From positions 1-5,389 of the forward strand of contig JAJONK010000583.1 in assembly GCA_021323355.1 (NCBI GenBank): a stretch of 5,389 nt of DNA, in the 5' to 3' direction. Positions 5,372-5,389 of this stretch are shown here, one piece after another (positions within the stretch are counted from its first letter, which is position 1; each line of letters opens with the position of its first letter). This DNA is from Deltaproteobacteria bacterium (GTDB lineage: Bacteria; Desulfobacterota; Binatia; UBA9968). The notes under the pieces are model-generated. The model did no database searches. It worked only from the letters and a program-made list of their open reading frames with translations, and was not told the origin of the DNA. The translations under genes were made by a program, and so were the position numbers.

Positions 5372-5389
5372 TCGGTAGGTTCTCAATCG

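Overview
The window looks like chromosomal DNA from a free-living, probably uncultivated bacterium of moderate GC content (mid-50s percent by eye, not counted). Gene styles point toward soil or sediment lineages such as Deltaproteobacteria-like, Rokubacteria-like or Tectomicrobia-like groups: an NMT1/SsuA-type substrate-binding protein, an acyl-CoA dehydrogenase of the type-2 C-terminal kind, and a lipoprotein-type methyltransferase. This placement is an impression from protein style only. There are no rRNA, tRNA, CRISPR or transposase genes.

Layout. A 5'-truncated acyl-CoA dehydrogenase-family gene (2-913) runs on the plus strand. Everything after it is on the minus strand. Read in the direction of transcription, from the right end, the order is: a three-helix PQ-loop/SemiSWEET-like membrane protein (5335-5048), a broken lipoprotein-type SAM methyltransferase (4784-4162), a YciI/DGPF-domain protein (3980-3564), a PhnB-like VOC protein (3389-2967), an ABC-type periplasmic substrate-binding protein (2806-1787) and a PPOX-class flavin/F420-type oxidoreductase (1496-1074). 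No gap exceeds 300 bases, but the gaps between minus-strand genes are 160-290 bases. They are therefore more likely separate transcription units than one tight operon. The convergent gap 914-1073 holds a strong hairpin flanked by two arrays of 9-bp-period repeats.

How the genes work together. No single pathway is evident. The YciI and VOC genes form a pair known from many bacteria, often with an ECF sigma factor, but no sigma factor lies in the window. The substrate-binding protein has no permease or ATPase beside it. The methyltransferase is inactivated by an apparent internal deletion with a frameshift.

The most notable sequence-level observations are the methyltransferase break, an exact 24-bp in-frame tandem duplication inside the substrate-binding protein gene, and the repeat/hairpin element at 926-1049. 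Several palindromes sit next to start sites or promoters. I see no convincing evidence of a wholly new biological system here.
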